Shown here one piece after another: positions 7,958 through 16,958 of a DNA stretch of 64,000 nt. The translations under genes and the position numbers were made by a program. The DNA is taken from contig JBOEGE010000001.1 in assembly GCA_050633265.1 (NCBI GenBank), positions 124,001 to 188,000 on the forward strand, given 5' to 3'. The notes under the pieces are model-generated. The model searched no databases and had not been told where the DNA came from. It was given only the letters and a program-made list of their open reading frames with translations. Each line of letters opens with the position of its first letter. Position 1 is the first letter of the stretch. This DNA is from JBLHZY01 sp050633265. GTDB lineage: Bacteria; Pseudomonadota; Alphaproteobacteria; Rhodobacterales; Rhodobacteraceae.

Positions 7958-9250
7958 ATGGCAAATAATCCGGGCGGCGCGCCAATGATGCGGCTGGCGA
8001 TTGGGGGCGCAATCGCGGTTGTTTTGGCCTATGCGATTTGGCTGCGGCCTATGCCTGATGCGGTTGTAAGCGATGCAGCCGCGCCCCCGGCGCCCGATGC
8101 GGTTGCAAGCGATGCGGCCGCGCCGCCGGCGCCCGATGCGGTTGTGAGCGATGCGGCTCTGCCAGAGCTTTCGGTTGATGTATTTCGCACCGATGCTGGC
8201 GGCGCTACGATTATTGCTGGCAGATCAGCCCCCGGCAGCATCGTTCAGATTGATCTTGATGGCACCCAAGTCAGCAAGGTTCAAGAAAGCGGCGGCGAAT
8301 TTGTGGCCCAGTTTGATATCGATCCCAATGGCCAAGAGCGCTTAATCGAGCTTGCCGCCTATGATGCCGCTGGTCAGCAATTGACGCAGATGCGCAGTTT
8401 TATCATCGCGCCGCGCAGTGTTCAGACCGCCGCCCTAAGCGCGCCAAAAGATCCCGCCGCACCAAAAGATCCCGCCACGCCAGAGCAAACCCCTCTGAAC
8501 CAAGCTCAAACCAACCAGGTCAACAGCCGCGAAACCACCGATAGCACCAGCGCCCAGATCAGCCCATCAAACGCGCCAACCGCCCTTATTTCTGAAGGCG
8601 ACAGCGCACCGCAGAGCGCCCAGACCAGCGCGCCAGAGCCCGCCCAATCGGGCGCGCCGGATGTGCTTGTTGCCTCATCCGAGGGGATACGCGTGCTGCA
8701 AAGCGGGGAAGGGCCGGATGTTCAGGCGCAGGTGGTGATTGATACGATCACCTATGATCCCGCCGGTGAAGTTGAACTGGCCGGGCGCGCGCCGGCCAAT
8801 GGGTCTGTGCGGGTTTACATCAACAACGCGCCGATCAAGACAACCAAAATTGCCCCCGATGGCCAGTGGAAAACCCCGCTGCCAAAGATTGATGCAGGCG
8901 TCTATACGCTTCGGGTTGATGAGCTGGGCGAAGATGGCCGCGTTGCCTCTCGCACCGAAACCCCGTTTCAGCGTGAAGATCCCGCCGCCCTTGCAAGCCT
9001 CGCAGCGGCGCAAAATCAAAACGCAGAGCAGGCCGCGGGCGAAACCAACGGCGAAAACACCGGCGCGCCAAGAACCGGCCCCAAAGTTTCGCGCGTCACC
9101 GTGCAGCCAGGCAACACGCTTTGGGGCCTTGCCTCAGAGACCTACGGCGATGGAATGCTGTTTGTGCGCCTGTTTGAAGCCAATAAAGAGACCATTCGCG
9201 ATCCCGATTTGATCTATCCCGGGCAGGTCTTTGCGCTGCCTGAAAACTGA
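7958..9250 (+). CDS. LysM-domain cell-envelope protein
   Basis: Predicted 430-residue protein with one N-terminal membrane anchor (about residues 9-27) and a C-terminal LysM domain (VQPGNTLWGLASETYGDG, near 380-428) that binds peptidoglycan. Between them are three imperfect 13-residue Ala/Pro/Asp repeats (residues 33-66), two Ig-like or carboxypeptidase-regulatory-like beta segments and a Pro/Gln/Ser-rich linker. The ATG at 7958 has GGGGAGAG about 7 bases upstream; a GTG at 7934 is less well placed. The protein probably acts in the periplasm at the wall. It is followed 3 bases later by the convergent arsR stop. Confidence 0.85.
   Translation: MANNPGGAPMMRLAIGGAIAVVLAYAIWLRPMPDAVVSDAAAPPAPDAVASDAAAPPAPDAVVSDAALPELSVDVFRTDAGGATIIAGRSAPGSIVQIDLDGTQVSKVQESGGEFVAQFDIDPNGQERLIELAAYDAAGQQLTQMRSFIIAPRSVQTAALSAPKDPAAPKDPATPEQTPLNQAQTNQVNSRETTDSTSAQISPSNAPTALISEGDSAPQSAQTSAPEPAQSGAPDVLVASSEGIRVLQSGEGPDVQAQVVIDTITYDPAGEVELAGRAPANGSVRVYINNAPIKTTKIAPDGQWKTPLPKIDAGVYTLRVDELGEDGRVASRTETPFQREDPAALASLAAAQNQNAEQAAGETNGENTGAPRTGPKVSRVTVQPGNTLWGLASETYGDGMLFVRLFEANKETIRDPDLIYPGQVFALPEN
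8054..8155 (+). repeat. Three 39-bp tandem repeats in the LysM gene
   Basis: Units begin at 8054, 8093 and 8132 (the last is partial). They encode PDAVVSDAAAPPA with small changes and form a flexible spacer after the membrane anchor. Copy number may vary between strains. Confidence 0.8.
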
Positions 9251-9253
9251 GGT

Positions 9254-9604
9254 TTAAGGCGCGGCGGCGCTTTGATGTCGCGCGTGGTCCATCCGCCCGC
9301 AATGCCCGCCAACAGCCGGATCGCAACAGGCGCAATCCGTATAGAGATACGAGATCAGCCCGCCCAAGATTTCGGGCCGCGCACAGTAAAACACATGCCG
9401 GCTTTCGCGCCGCGATGTGATCAGCCCGCAGCCCTCAAGCGCAGCCAAATGGAACGACAACCGCGAGGCTTTTGCCCCCAAACGCCTGCCGATTTCCCCC
9501 GCGCAATAGCCGGTTTTGCCCTGCGGGACGAGCAGGCGCATGATCGCAAGGCGCGTCTCATGGGCAAGAGCCGCAAGGCAATCGAGGGCTTTACCATCTT
9601 CCAT
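9254..9604 (-). CDS. ArsR-family transcriptional regulator
   Basis: Winged-helix repressor of 116 residues. The helix-turn-helix runs through GYCAGEIGRRLGAKASRLSF and HLAALEGCGLITSRRESRHVFY, typical of ArsR/SmtB regulators. A C-terminal cysteine-rich tail (DCACCDP and GHC) and an N-terminal Cys could bind arsenite or another thiophilic metal. No ars efflux or reductase genes are adjacent; the divergent neighbour is an Atm1-type ABC exporter. A palindromic candidate operator lies directly in front of the start codon, suggesting autoregulation. Confidence 0.9.
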   Translation of the reverse strand: MEDGKALDCLAALAHETRLAIMRLLVPQGKTGYCAGEIGRRLGAKASRLSFHLAALEGCGLITSRRESRHVFYCARPEILGGLISYLYTDCACCDPAVGGHCGRMDHARHQSAAAP

Positions 9605-9606
9605 AT

Positions 9607-9630
9607 TTCAACTACTCATGAATTGTTGAA
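9607..9630. promoter_or_regulatory. Candidate ArsR operator
   Basis: A 24-bp inverted repeat in which 10 of 12 base pairs match: outer arms TTCAAC and GTTGAA around a central TCATGA. It lies 3-26 bases upstream of the arsR start and within the divergent region shared with the ABC exporter. ArsR proteins bind dyads of this kind. The assignment is inferred. Confidence 0.55.
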
Positions 9631-9762
9631 TTGAGAAACCTATAAGCGATCACCCGGCGCAAATCAACGGGCAGATCACAAGATCAAATCACCGCGCTTT
9701 GAAAGCAAAACAAAGCCCCAAGCCGGATGGGCGCGCCGCCCGCGATAAAAACGAGAGACCGC

Positions 9763-11601
9763 ATGAGCAGCAGACACGCCACCATCACAACCACCAAAGC
9801 CCCAAAAGGCAGCCTCAAAATCATCCGCAAAGTGATGCCCTATCTTTGGCCCGAGGATGAGGCCTGGGTTCGGCGGCGGGTAACGCTGGCGCTTGTGATG
9901 CTGTTGATCGCCAAAGTGATCGTCGTGGCGACGCCGTTTTTGTATAAGGCGGCGGTCGATGTTTTGGCCGGGGATGGCGGCTCTTCGGCGCGGCTCATGG
10001 CGCTTGGGGCGGTCGGGCTAACGGTCGCTTATGGGGGGGCGCGGGTGCTTAATGTCGGCTTTCAGCAATTGCGCGATGTGGTTTTTGCCCCTGTCGGGCA
10101 GCGTGCCCTTCGCGCCCTTGCGCTGGAAACCTTTCGCCATATTCACCGCCTCTCGATGCGCTATCACATCACCCGCAAAACCGGCGGTCTGAGCCGGATC
10201 ATGGAGCGCGGGGTCAAAGGCGTTGAGTTCCTTTTGCGCTTCTTGCTCTTCTCGATCGGGCCGCTGATCCTTGAGCTGGCCATGGTTTCGGTCGTGCTCT
10301 TTGTGGTCTTTGATGTTTGGTATCTGGTGATCGTTGTGGCGACCATTGCAGCCTATGTTGCCTTTACCTTTAAGATCACGGAATGGCGGGTCAAAATCCG
10401 CAAAGAAATGAACGATCAAGACACCGATGCCAATCAAAAGGCAATCGACAGTCTGCTCAACTTTGAGACAGTGAAATACTTTGGCGCCGAGGCCCGCGAG
10501 GCCGCCCGCTATGACTCAGCCATGGAGCGCTATGTCAACGCCGCGCTGCGCACCAATTACTCGCTTGCTGCGCTCAATTTCGGCCAAAGCCTGCTGATCA
10601 CTATGGGGCTTGTCGGGGTGATGGTGCTTGCCGCTATCGGGGTTGGCAATGGTCAGCTGACAGTTGGGGATTTTGTGATGGTCAATGCCTATATGATCCA
10701 GATCACCATGCCGCTCAACTTCCTTGGAACGGTCTACCGCGAGATCCGCCAAGCGCTTGTCGATATGGGCGAGATGTTCGATTTGTTAGAGCAACCGGCC
10801 GAAGTTGTCGATAAACCGGGCGCAAAAGTTCTAAATGTGCAAGCGGGTGAGGTGGTCTTTGAGAATGTCTCCTTTGATTACGATCCTGAACGGCCCATTT
10901 TGAAAGGGGTTGATCTGAGCGTCAAACGCGGCGAAACCATCGCCATTGTTGGCCCCTCAGGCTCGGGCAAATCAACCATCGGGCGGCTGTTGTTTCGCTT
11001 TTATGATGTGGCGGGCGGGGCTGTGCGCATTGATGGCCAAGACCTGCGCGACATCACCCAAGAAAGCCTGCACAGCCATGTCGGCGTTGTTCCGCAAGAC
11101 ACGGTTTTGTTCAACGATACGATCTTCTACAACATCGCTTATGGCCGCCCAGAGGCCAGCCGCGCCGAGGTTGAAGCGGCTGCCAAAGCGGCCAAAATTC
11201 ACGATTTCGTTTCCAGCCTGGCCGAGGGCTATCAAACCCAAGTTGGCGAGCGCGGCCTAAAGCTTTCGGGCGGCGAAAAACAGCGCGTTGGTATCGCGCG
11301 CACCTTGCTGAAAAATCCGCCGATCCTGTTGCTGGATGAAGCCACAAGCGCGCTTGACACCCAAACAGAGCGCGACATCCAAGAAAGCCTGCGCGAGATG
11401 GCACAGGGCCGCGCCGTTCTGACCATCGCGCACCGCCTCTCAACCATTGTCGATGCGGATCGGATCATCGTGCTTGAAGAGGGATTGGTGCGCGAAGAGG
11501 GCACCCATGAGGCCTTGCTCGATCTTGGCGGGCGTTACGCCGCGATGTGGCACCGCCAAGCGAGCGAGGCGCCCGAAAGCCCAGCCCAAATCGCTTCATA
11601 A
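9763..11601 (+). CDS. atm1: Atm1-type ABC exporter (fused permease/ATPase)
   Basis: Half-transporter of the Atm1/HMT1 group (about 612 residues), which works as a homodimer in the inner membrane. Relatives export glutathione-linked compounds, metal conjugates or a sulfur/Fe-S precursor. The membrane domain with about six segments fills the first 340 residues and opens with MPYLWPEDE, typical of alphaproteobacterial members. The ATPase has Walker A GPSGSGKST (about 397), signature LSGGEKQ (about 501) and LLLDEATSALD. The ATG at 9763 follows GAGAG; an ATG at 9727 would add 12 residues. The divergent arsR and the nearby tellurite genes fit a role in metal or thiol stress, but this is inference. 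Confidence 0.9.
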   Translation: MSSRHATITTTKAPKGSLKIIRKVMPYLWPEDEAWVRRRVTLALVMLLIAKVIVVATPFLYKAAVDVLAGDGGSSARLMALGAVGLTVAYGGARVLNVGFQQLRDVVFAPVGQRALRALALETFRHIHRLSMRYHITRKTGGLSRIMERGVKGVEFLLRFLLFSIGPLILELAMVSVVLFVVFDVWYLVIVVATIAAYVAFTFKITEWRVKIRKEMNDQDTDANQKAIDSLLNFETVKYFGAEAREAARYDSAMERYVNAALRTNYSLAALNFGQSLLITMGLVGVMVLAAIGVGNGQLTVGDFVMVNAYMIQITMPLNFLGTVYREIRQALVDMGEMFDLLEQPAEVVDKPGAKVLNVQAGEVVFENVSFDYDPERPILKGVDLSVKRGETIAIVGPSGSGKSTIGRLLFRFYDVAGGAVRIDGQDLRDITQESLHSHVGVVPQDTVLFNDTIFYNIAYGRPEASRAEVEAAAKAAKIHDFVSSLAEGYQTQVGERGLKLSGGEKQRVGIARTLLKNPPILLLDEATSALDTQTERDIQESLREMAQGRAVLTIAHRLSTIVDADRIIVLEEGLVREEGTHEALLDLGGRYAAMWHRQASEAPESPAQIAS

Positions 11602-11729
11602 CCGCCCCCAAACAGGCCCAAATGCAACGATAGGCCAAAAATGCGCGCGCAGGGGCTTGCCCCAAAGGAAATTTGCGCCGAAATTTGCGCCAAACGGGCA
11701 TAACGCCCCCAAGCACAACACAGGCCCCA

Positions 11730-12170
11730 ATGGTTACATTTCCTCAATTGATTGCAGCGCTTTGGTTTGGCGCATTGGCATGGTTCAGTGCCGGGCTCGT
11801 TGTGCCGCTGCTGCCCGAGGGGCTGGCGCTTGGCTATTACTTTCATGTGAATGCGCTGATCGGCGTGATCATGGGCTGGCGCTTCATGGGGCGGCGCGCC
11901 TTTGATCGGCTGAGCCAGCAAACCGGCTATGGGATCACCACCTCATTTCTGATCGTCTTCTGGGCGCTTCTGGCCTTTGGCGGCTATGAAATGTACCGCC
12001 GCTCGATCCGCATGCGCTATGATGGGCCGGTCGAGGCGCTTGTTGGTATGGTCGAACATATGAAAGATTACGCCATCCTGATCGCCACGCCGACAGTGAT
12101 GGGCGCGCTGATTGTTGGCGGGGCCATTGGCGGGCTTGTGGTCTGGTATACAGGCCAGCGCACAACGTGA
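11730..12170 (+). CDS. trgA: TrgA family membrane protein
   Basis: Small inner-membrane protein of 146 residues with about four hydrophobic segments. Its position directly before trgB and cysK reproduces the tellurite-resistance locus trgAB-cysK described in Rhodobacter sphaeroides, where trgA and trgB raise resistance; the biochemical mechanism is unknown. The ATG at 11730 begins MVTFPQLIAALWFG. Its stop overlaps the GTG start of trgB by 4 bases, so the pair is likely coupled. Upstream, 128 bases without a gene separate it from the ABC exporter. Confidence 0.88.
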   Translation: MVTFPQLIAALWFGALAWFSAGLVVPLLPEGLALGYYFHVNALIGVIMGWRFMGRRAFDRLSQQTGYGITTSFLIVFWALLAFGGYEMYRRSIRMRYDGPVEALVGMVEHMKDYAILIATPTVMGALIVGGAIGGLVVWYTGQRTT

Positions 12171-13276
12171 TTTATGGCGATATCTGCCTGCCCGGATTCT
12201 TTGCAGACGCTGCATTTCGTGCCGCGGTTTTGGGCGATGTATATGAGGCGCAAACCCTTGATCTTGAAGGGTTTAAGGCCAATTGCCCTGCGGACAGCCC
12301 TTTTGCACAACTGAGCCCGGCAAAGGATGCAACCGCAGGCGTGATCATTCTGCGCGCGCTGCCCGAGATTGCCCGAAAACGGCTGGATTTTGCCCATGCG
12401 ATCTTTGGCGGGGCAGCGATAAGCGCAGCATTCCCAATGGGGCAAATGATCCATTACACGGGCCAATCCGGGCCAGATGAGCCGCTTTTTGCCCAGGAGG
12501 CTCTCCAAAGCGATACGCTCAGAATTTACGCGCGCGCGCTGCAGGAGCTGATGCATTATTTCGCCCGCCCGAGCCTTCGTTTCGCAGAGCTGGCGCAGCG
12601 CTTTCCGGTGATCTGCGCGCGCGCGGCCTCGCAGCTGCGTGCCCAAGCGCCGCGCCCCCGCACCATAAGCACAGCCCACAGCCGCGAAGATATAATCGTT
12701 AAGGATCAAAGGCTTCCCTATTCCAATTTCTTTGCAGTCGAGGAAAGCGATCTCAGCTTCAAAACCTATGGCGGGGCGCAAAGCGCTGTGATCACGCGGG
12801 CAGGGTTCCTGCAATGCGATGCGGTGACGGTGCTCCCCTTTGATCCTGTGCGCGATTGCGTTTTGCTGGTCGAACAGTTCCGCTTTGGCCCTTTCATCCG
12901 CGGCGATGCCAATCCTTGGTCGCTTGAGCCAATCGCAGGGCGGGTTGACCCCGGCGAAGGGCCAGAAGAGGCCGCCCATCGCGAGGCCAGCGAAGAGGCG
13001 CAGCTTTCGCTCAAATCCTTGCACAAAATCGCGCAATATTATCCATCCCCAGGCGCCGTCAGCGAATATCTTTATTCTTATCTTGCCATTGCCGATCTGC
13101 CCGATGATATCGAGGGCATTGCCGGGCTTGCGAGCGAGGCGGAGGATATTCGCTCGCTCCGACTGCCCTTTGCTGCGCTGATGGCTTTGATTGAGAGCGG
13201 CGAGATCAACAACGGCCCCCTGATCATGAGCGCACAATGGCTCGCGGCCAATCGCGCCCGCCTTCGCCGCGTTTAA
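12167..13276 (+). CDS. trgB: TrgB: NUDIX hydrolase with N-terminal GGCT-like domain
   Basis: A 369-residue two-domain protein. The N-terminal half (about 1-150) begins IYGDICLPGFF and resembles gamma-glutamylcyclotransferase-fold domains. The C-terminal half is a NUDIX domain with the box G-x5-E-x7-REASEEAQL, close to the ADP-ribose/ADP-sugar pyrophosphatase type; Gln replaces the usual Gly near the end of the box. It matches TrgB of the tellurite-resistance locus by order and domain make-up. A GTG start at 12167 overlaps the trgA stop. The hydrolysed substrate in vivo is not known. Confidence 0.88.
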   Translation: MIYGDICLPGFFADAAFRAAVLGDVYEAQTLDLEGFKANCPADSPFAQLSPAKDATAGVIILRALPEIARKRLDFAHAIFGGAAISAAFPMGQMIHYTGQSGPDEPLFAQEALQSDTLRIYARALQELMHYFARPSLRFAELAQRFPVICARAASQLRAQAPRPRTISTAHSREDIIVKDQRLPYSNFFAVEESDLSFKTYGGAQSAVITRAGFLQCDAVTVLPFDPVRDCVLLVEQFRFGPFIRGDANPWSLEPIAGRVDPGEGPEEAAHREASEEAQLSLKSLHKIAQYYPSPGAVSEYLYSYLAIADLPDDIEGIAGLASEAEDIRSLRLPFAALMALIESGEINNGPLIMSAQWLAANRARLRRV

Positions 13277-13460
13277 CCGGGCTTGAATACGCGGGGTGGG
13301 AGTTTTGCTTGCAAAGCACGCCGCAGGATACTGTTCGCAAGAGCCTGACAGGCGCAGAATTCCCTCCCAATTTGCCCCGCATACGCTTGAGTTTCCAGCA
13401 CGTGAGTTCTACACATTCAAGGAGCGGCAAGCGAATTGCCAAGCAAGAACAGGAGCAGCC

Positions 13461-14492
13461 ATGCGCATCAATAAAGATCTGGCAGAGGCCATCGGCAACA
13501 CGCCGTTGATCCGCCTCAAAGGCCCGTCCGAGGCCACAGGCTGCGAAATCTTGGGCAAGGCGGAATTCCTCAACCCCGGGCAATCGGTCAAGGATCGCGC
13601 CGCCCTTTTCATCATCCGCGATGCGGTCGCGCGCGGCGAACTGAAGCCCGGCGGTGTGATTGTTGAGGGCACAGCGGGCAACACGGGCATTGGGCTGGCG
13701 CTTGTTGGGGCCTCGATGGGCTTTCGCACGGTGATTGTGATCCCCGAGACCCAAAGCCAAGAGAAGAAAGACATGATCCGCCTTGCGGGCGCTGAATTGG
13801 TGCAAGTCCCTGCGGTTCCTTACAAAAATCCAAACAATTACGTGCGCTACTCAGAGCGGCTTGCCAAAGAGCTGGCCAAATCAGAGCCTAACGGCGTTAT
13901 CTGGGCGAACCAATTTGATAATGTCGCCAATCGCCAAGCCCATGTTGAAACAACTGGCCCCGAGATTTGGGAGCAAACCAACGGCGAGCTCGATGGCTTT
14001 ACCTGTGCGGTTGGTTCGGGCGGAACCTTGGCCGGGATCGGCATGGTGCTTCAGCCCAAAGGCGTGAAAGTTGCGCTGTCTGATCCGATGGGCGCCGCGC
14101 TGCACAGCTTTTACACAACGGGCGAGTTTAAATCCGAAGGCTCCTCAATCACTGAGGGCATCGGGCAGGGGCGTATCACGGCCAATCTGGAAGGGTTTAC
14201 CCCGGATTATTCCTATCAAATCTCCGATGAAGAGGCTTTGCCGATCGTCTTTGATCTGCTGGAGCATGAAGGGCTTTGCCTTGGTGGCTCAACCGGCATC
14301 AATGTGGCAGGCGCGATGCGTTTGGCGCGCGAATTGGGCCCCGGGCATAGGATCGTGACCATCCTTTGCGACTATGGCAATCGCTACCAATCCAAATTGT
14401 TCAACCCTGAGTTCTTGCACGGGCTTGGGCTGCCGGTGCCCGAATGGCTTGATGCAGAGCCGGTCGAAATGCCAGCGGTGTTTGAGGATTGA
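13461..14492 (+). CDS. cysK: Cysteine synthase A (O-acetylserine sulfhydrylase)
   Basis: PLP enzyme that forms cysteine from O-acetylserine and sulfide, 343 residues. The PLP lysine is Lys44 in NPGQSVKDRAA. The substrate loop TAGNTGIGLALVG and phosphate-binding GSGGTLAG are present. An ATG at 13461 follows a good AGGAG; the open frame upstream to 13296 lacks conserved sequence. It is next to trgAB as in R. sphaeroides, where cysK belongs to the tellurite-resistance locus; thiol supply and tellurite reduction are a plausible link. The 184-base gap before it holds a small inverted repeat (TGCTT-GCA-AAGCA at 13306-13318) of unknown meaning. Confidence 0.94.
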   Translation: MRINKDLAEAIGNTPLIRLKGPSEATGCEILGKAEFLNPGQSVKDRAALFIIRDAVARGELKPGGVIVEGTAGNTGIGLALVGASMGFRTVIVIPETQSQEKKDMIRLAGAELVQVPAVPYKNPNNYVRYSERLAKELAKSEPNGVIWANQFDNVANRQAHVETTGPEIWEQTNGELDGFTCAVGSGGTLAGIGMVLQPKGVKVALSDPMGAALHSFYTTGEFKSEGSSITEGIGQGRITANLEGFTPDYSYQISDEEALPIVFDLLEHEGLCLGGSTGINVAGAMRLARELGPGHRIVTILCDYGNRYQSKLFNPEFLHGLGLPVPEWLDAEPVEMPAVFED

Positions 14493-16954
14493 TGCGCGCG
14501 TTTTTCGCCCATTTAGGCCTGGCAATGGCGCTGCTTTTGGGCGGCGCCATTGGGCTCTCTGGCCCGGGCGTTTTTGGCCCCGCGCCGCTTTATGCGCAAA
14601 CGGTTGCGGAAAGTGGCCCAAACTATAAAGCCTGGGAAACATTGGCAAAACGCGCCGAAGGCGATCTGGCGGATGCGCGGGCCTCAAACGGGGCCTTCGA
14701 AGCCCTGCGCGCAGAATTGGCCACATGGCGCGAAGGATTTTTGGCCGCCCAAAGCATCAACCAAACCCGCATTGATACGCTCGCAGAACAAATCGCCTCG
14801 CTCGGGCCGCCCCCCGAAGAAGGGCAGGCCGAGGCCAGTGAAATCGCGCAGCGCCGCAAGGAGCTTGCCGCGCAGATGAGCGAGCTGACAGCCCCGCGCG
14901 CCGCCGCCGTTGAGGCCTATTCGCGCGCCGATGGCTTGATCCGCGAGATCGACACATTGCTGCGCACCCGCCAAACGAATGAGCTGCTGCAATTGGGCCC
15001 ATCGCCGCTCAACCCGGTTGAATGGCCCGGCGCTTTGGCCGATCTGCGCGATACCGGGCTTGGGCTCTATAATGAGGGCAAAACCGCGCTCGCCTCGCAA
15101 TCTCAGCGCGCCGAAGCCCGCGAAAATCTGCCTGTCACTCTGTTTTTCCTCGCCGTTGCCATGGTGCTTTTGTTGCGCGGGCGGATGTGGATGGAGCAGC
15201 TCACGCTCAAGGTTCAAAGCCGCTCAGGCGACAGCCCTGCAATGCGCGCGATCAGCGGTTTTGTGGCCTCGCTCGGGCAGTTGATTGTGCCGGTATTTGG
15301 CGTGATCGCTCTAACATCGGCGCTGAATTCAACCGGGCTTTTGGGCTTTCGCGGCCAGATTTTGGCCGATGGGGTGATCCTGCTTGGGATCGGCGTCTTT
15401 GGCGCGCGCTGGCTGGCCGGGCGTTTGTTTCCGCGGATGCAATTGCACCCCGACCCGATCCTTGATTTCGCCCCCGAAAAGGCCAGCGAAGCGCGCACCT
15501 ATGCAACCCTGCTTGGCCTGTTGTTCGGGCTTGTGACACCGCTCAACCAGCTGTTTATCTATGAGCTTTACAGCGATACCACCCGCGCGATTTTCAGCTT
15601 TCCTTTGATGGTGATTGCCGGGCTGATCCTGTTTCGCTTTGGCCAATTGTTGCGCAGTCTTTTGCGCAGCTCTGAGGGGGATCAAAGCAATCATTACCTG
15701 CGCGATTCTGTCATCGGGTTTGCCGCGCGCGCTGCGATGATTGTTGGGATTGGGGCGCCGATTCTGGCGGGGATTGGCTATTATTCTGCGGCGCAGGGCA
15801 TCCTGTGGCCAACCATTCGCAGCCTTGCGCTTGTTGGCCTATTGGTCGTGATTTCTCGTCTTCTTACAGATATTTACGCGCTGATCACCCGCAAGGATGA
15901 TAAGGATGCGCGCGAAGCATTGATCCCGGTTTTGATGTCTTTTGCGCTGGTGATTGCGGCGCTGCCGGTCTTTGCGCTTACGCTTGGTGCGCGGGTGGCC
16001 GATCTGACCGAACTTTGGGCGCGGTTTCGCACCGGGATCCGCATTGGCGAGGTGCAAATATCGCCAACAAATTTCCTGACCTTCGCCTTTGTTTTTGCCA
16101 TTGGCTATCTGATCACCCGCGTCGTACAGCGCGCGCTTGCCTCTTCGGTTCTGCCCAAAACCCGGCTTGATCTGGGCGGGCAGAATGCGGTCCGGGTGGG
16201 GCTTGGCTATGTGGGCATTTTCCTTGCTGCGGTGCTTGCAATCACCACTGCCGGGATTGATCTATCGTCGCTGGCTATCGTCGCTGGGGCGCTTTCGGTT
16301 GGGATCGGTTTTGGCTTGCAAACCATCGTCTCAAACTTCGTTTCGGGCATCATTTTGCTGGTCGAACGCCCGATTTCTGAGGGCGATTGGATCGAAGTGG
16401 GCGGGCAGATGGGCTTTGTGCGCGATATTTCGGTCCGCGCCACCCGGATCGAGACCTTTGATCGCACCGATGTGATCATCCCCAACGCCGATCTGATTTC
16501 CGGCCAGGTGACCAATTACACCCGCGGCAATTCCATCGGCCGGGCAACCCTGCATATCGGTGTCGCTTATGGCACAGATACGCGCCGGGTCGAAAGCATC
16601 CTGCGCGAGATCGTCGAGGCGCATCCAATGGTCTCGCTGAACCCCGAGCCGCAGGTTCTGTTTACCGGTTTTGGCGCCGACAGCCTTGATTTCGAAATTC
16701 GGGCGATCCTGCCGGATGTTAAGCTGATCCTGCATGTGAAATCCGATCTCAACCATGCCATTGCCGCCCGGTTCACCGAAGAAAAAATCGAGATCCCCTT
16801 TGCGCAGCGCGATATCTGGCTGCGCAATCCAGAGGTGCTTCAATCGGCCCCCAAAGCCGCCAAAGAAGCCGCCGCCAAAGCCGGCCTGAAAGCTGCGCCC
16901 AAGCCGCGCAGAACCGGCGCCAAATCTGATAAGCCAACCCCGCCAAAGGAGTGA
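14492..16954 (+). CDS. MscS-family mechanosensitive channel, large type
   Basis: Inner-membrane channel protein of about 820 residues, far longer than E. coli MscS (286) and closer in layout to MscK/YbiO-type members. A signal peptide (about 1-37) precedes a helical periplasmic domain (about 40-200, DUF3772-like), roughly ten hydrophobic segments, and the MscS core from about 580 with RPISEGDWIEVG and the beta-domain IIPNADLISGQVTNYTRG. The tail is Ala/Lys-rich. The ATG at 14492 overlaps the cysK stop (TGATG); a TTG one codon earlier is possible. It probably relieves osmotic downshock. Confidence 0.9.
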   Translation: MRAFFAHLGLAMALLLGGAIGLSGPGVFGPAPLYAQTVAESGPNYKAWETLAKRAEGDLADARASNGAFEALRAELATWREGFLAAQSINQTRIDTLAEQIASLGPPPEEGQAEASEIAQRRKELAAQMSELTAPRAAAVEAYSRADGLIREIDTLLRTRQTNELLQLGPSPLNPVEWPGALADLRDTGLGLYNEGKTALASQSQRAEARENLPVTLFFLAVAMVLLLRGRMWMEQLTLKVQSRSGDSPAMRAISGFVASLGQLIVPVFGVIALTSALNSTGLLGFRGQILADGVILLGIGVFGARWLAGRLFPRMQLHPDPILDFAPEKASEARTYATLLGLLFGLVTPLNQLFIYELYSDTTRAIFSFPLMVIAGLILFRFGQLLRSLLRSSEGDQSNHYLRDSVIGFAARAAMIVGIGAPILAGIGYYSAAQGILWPTIRSLALVGLLVVISRLLTDIYALITRKDDKDAREALIPVLMSFALVIAALPVFALTLGARVADLTELWARFRTGIRIGEVQISPTNFLTFAFVFAIGYLITRVVQRALASSVLPKTRLDLGGQNAVRVGLGYVGIFLAAVLAITTAGIDLSSLAIVAGALSVGIGFGLQTIVSNFVSGIILLVERPISEGDWIEVGGQMGFVRDISVRATRIETFDRTDVIIPNADLISGQVTNYTRGNSIGRATLHIGVAYGTDTRRVESILREIVEAHPMVSLNPEPQVLFTGFGADSLDFEIRAILPDVKLILHVKSDLNHAIAARFTEEKIEIPFAQRDIWLRNPEVLQSAPKAAKEAAAKAGLKAAPKPRRTGAKSDKPTPPKE

Positions 16955-16958
16955 TCTG

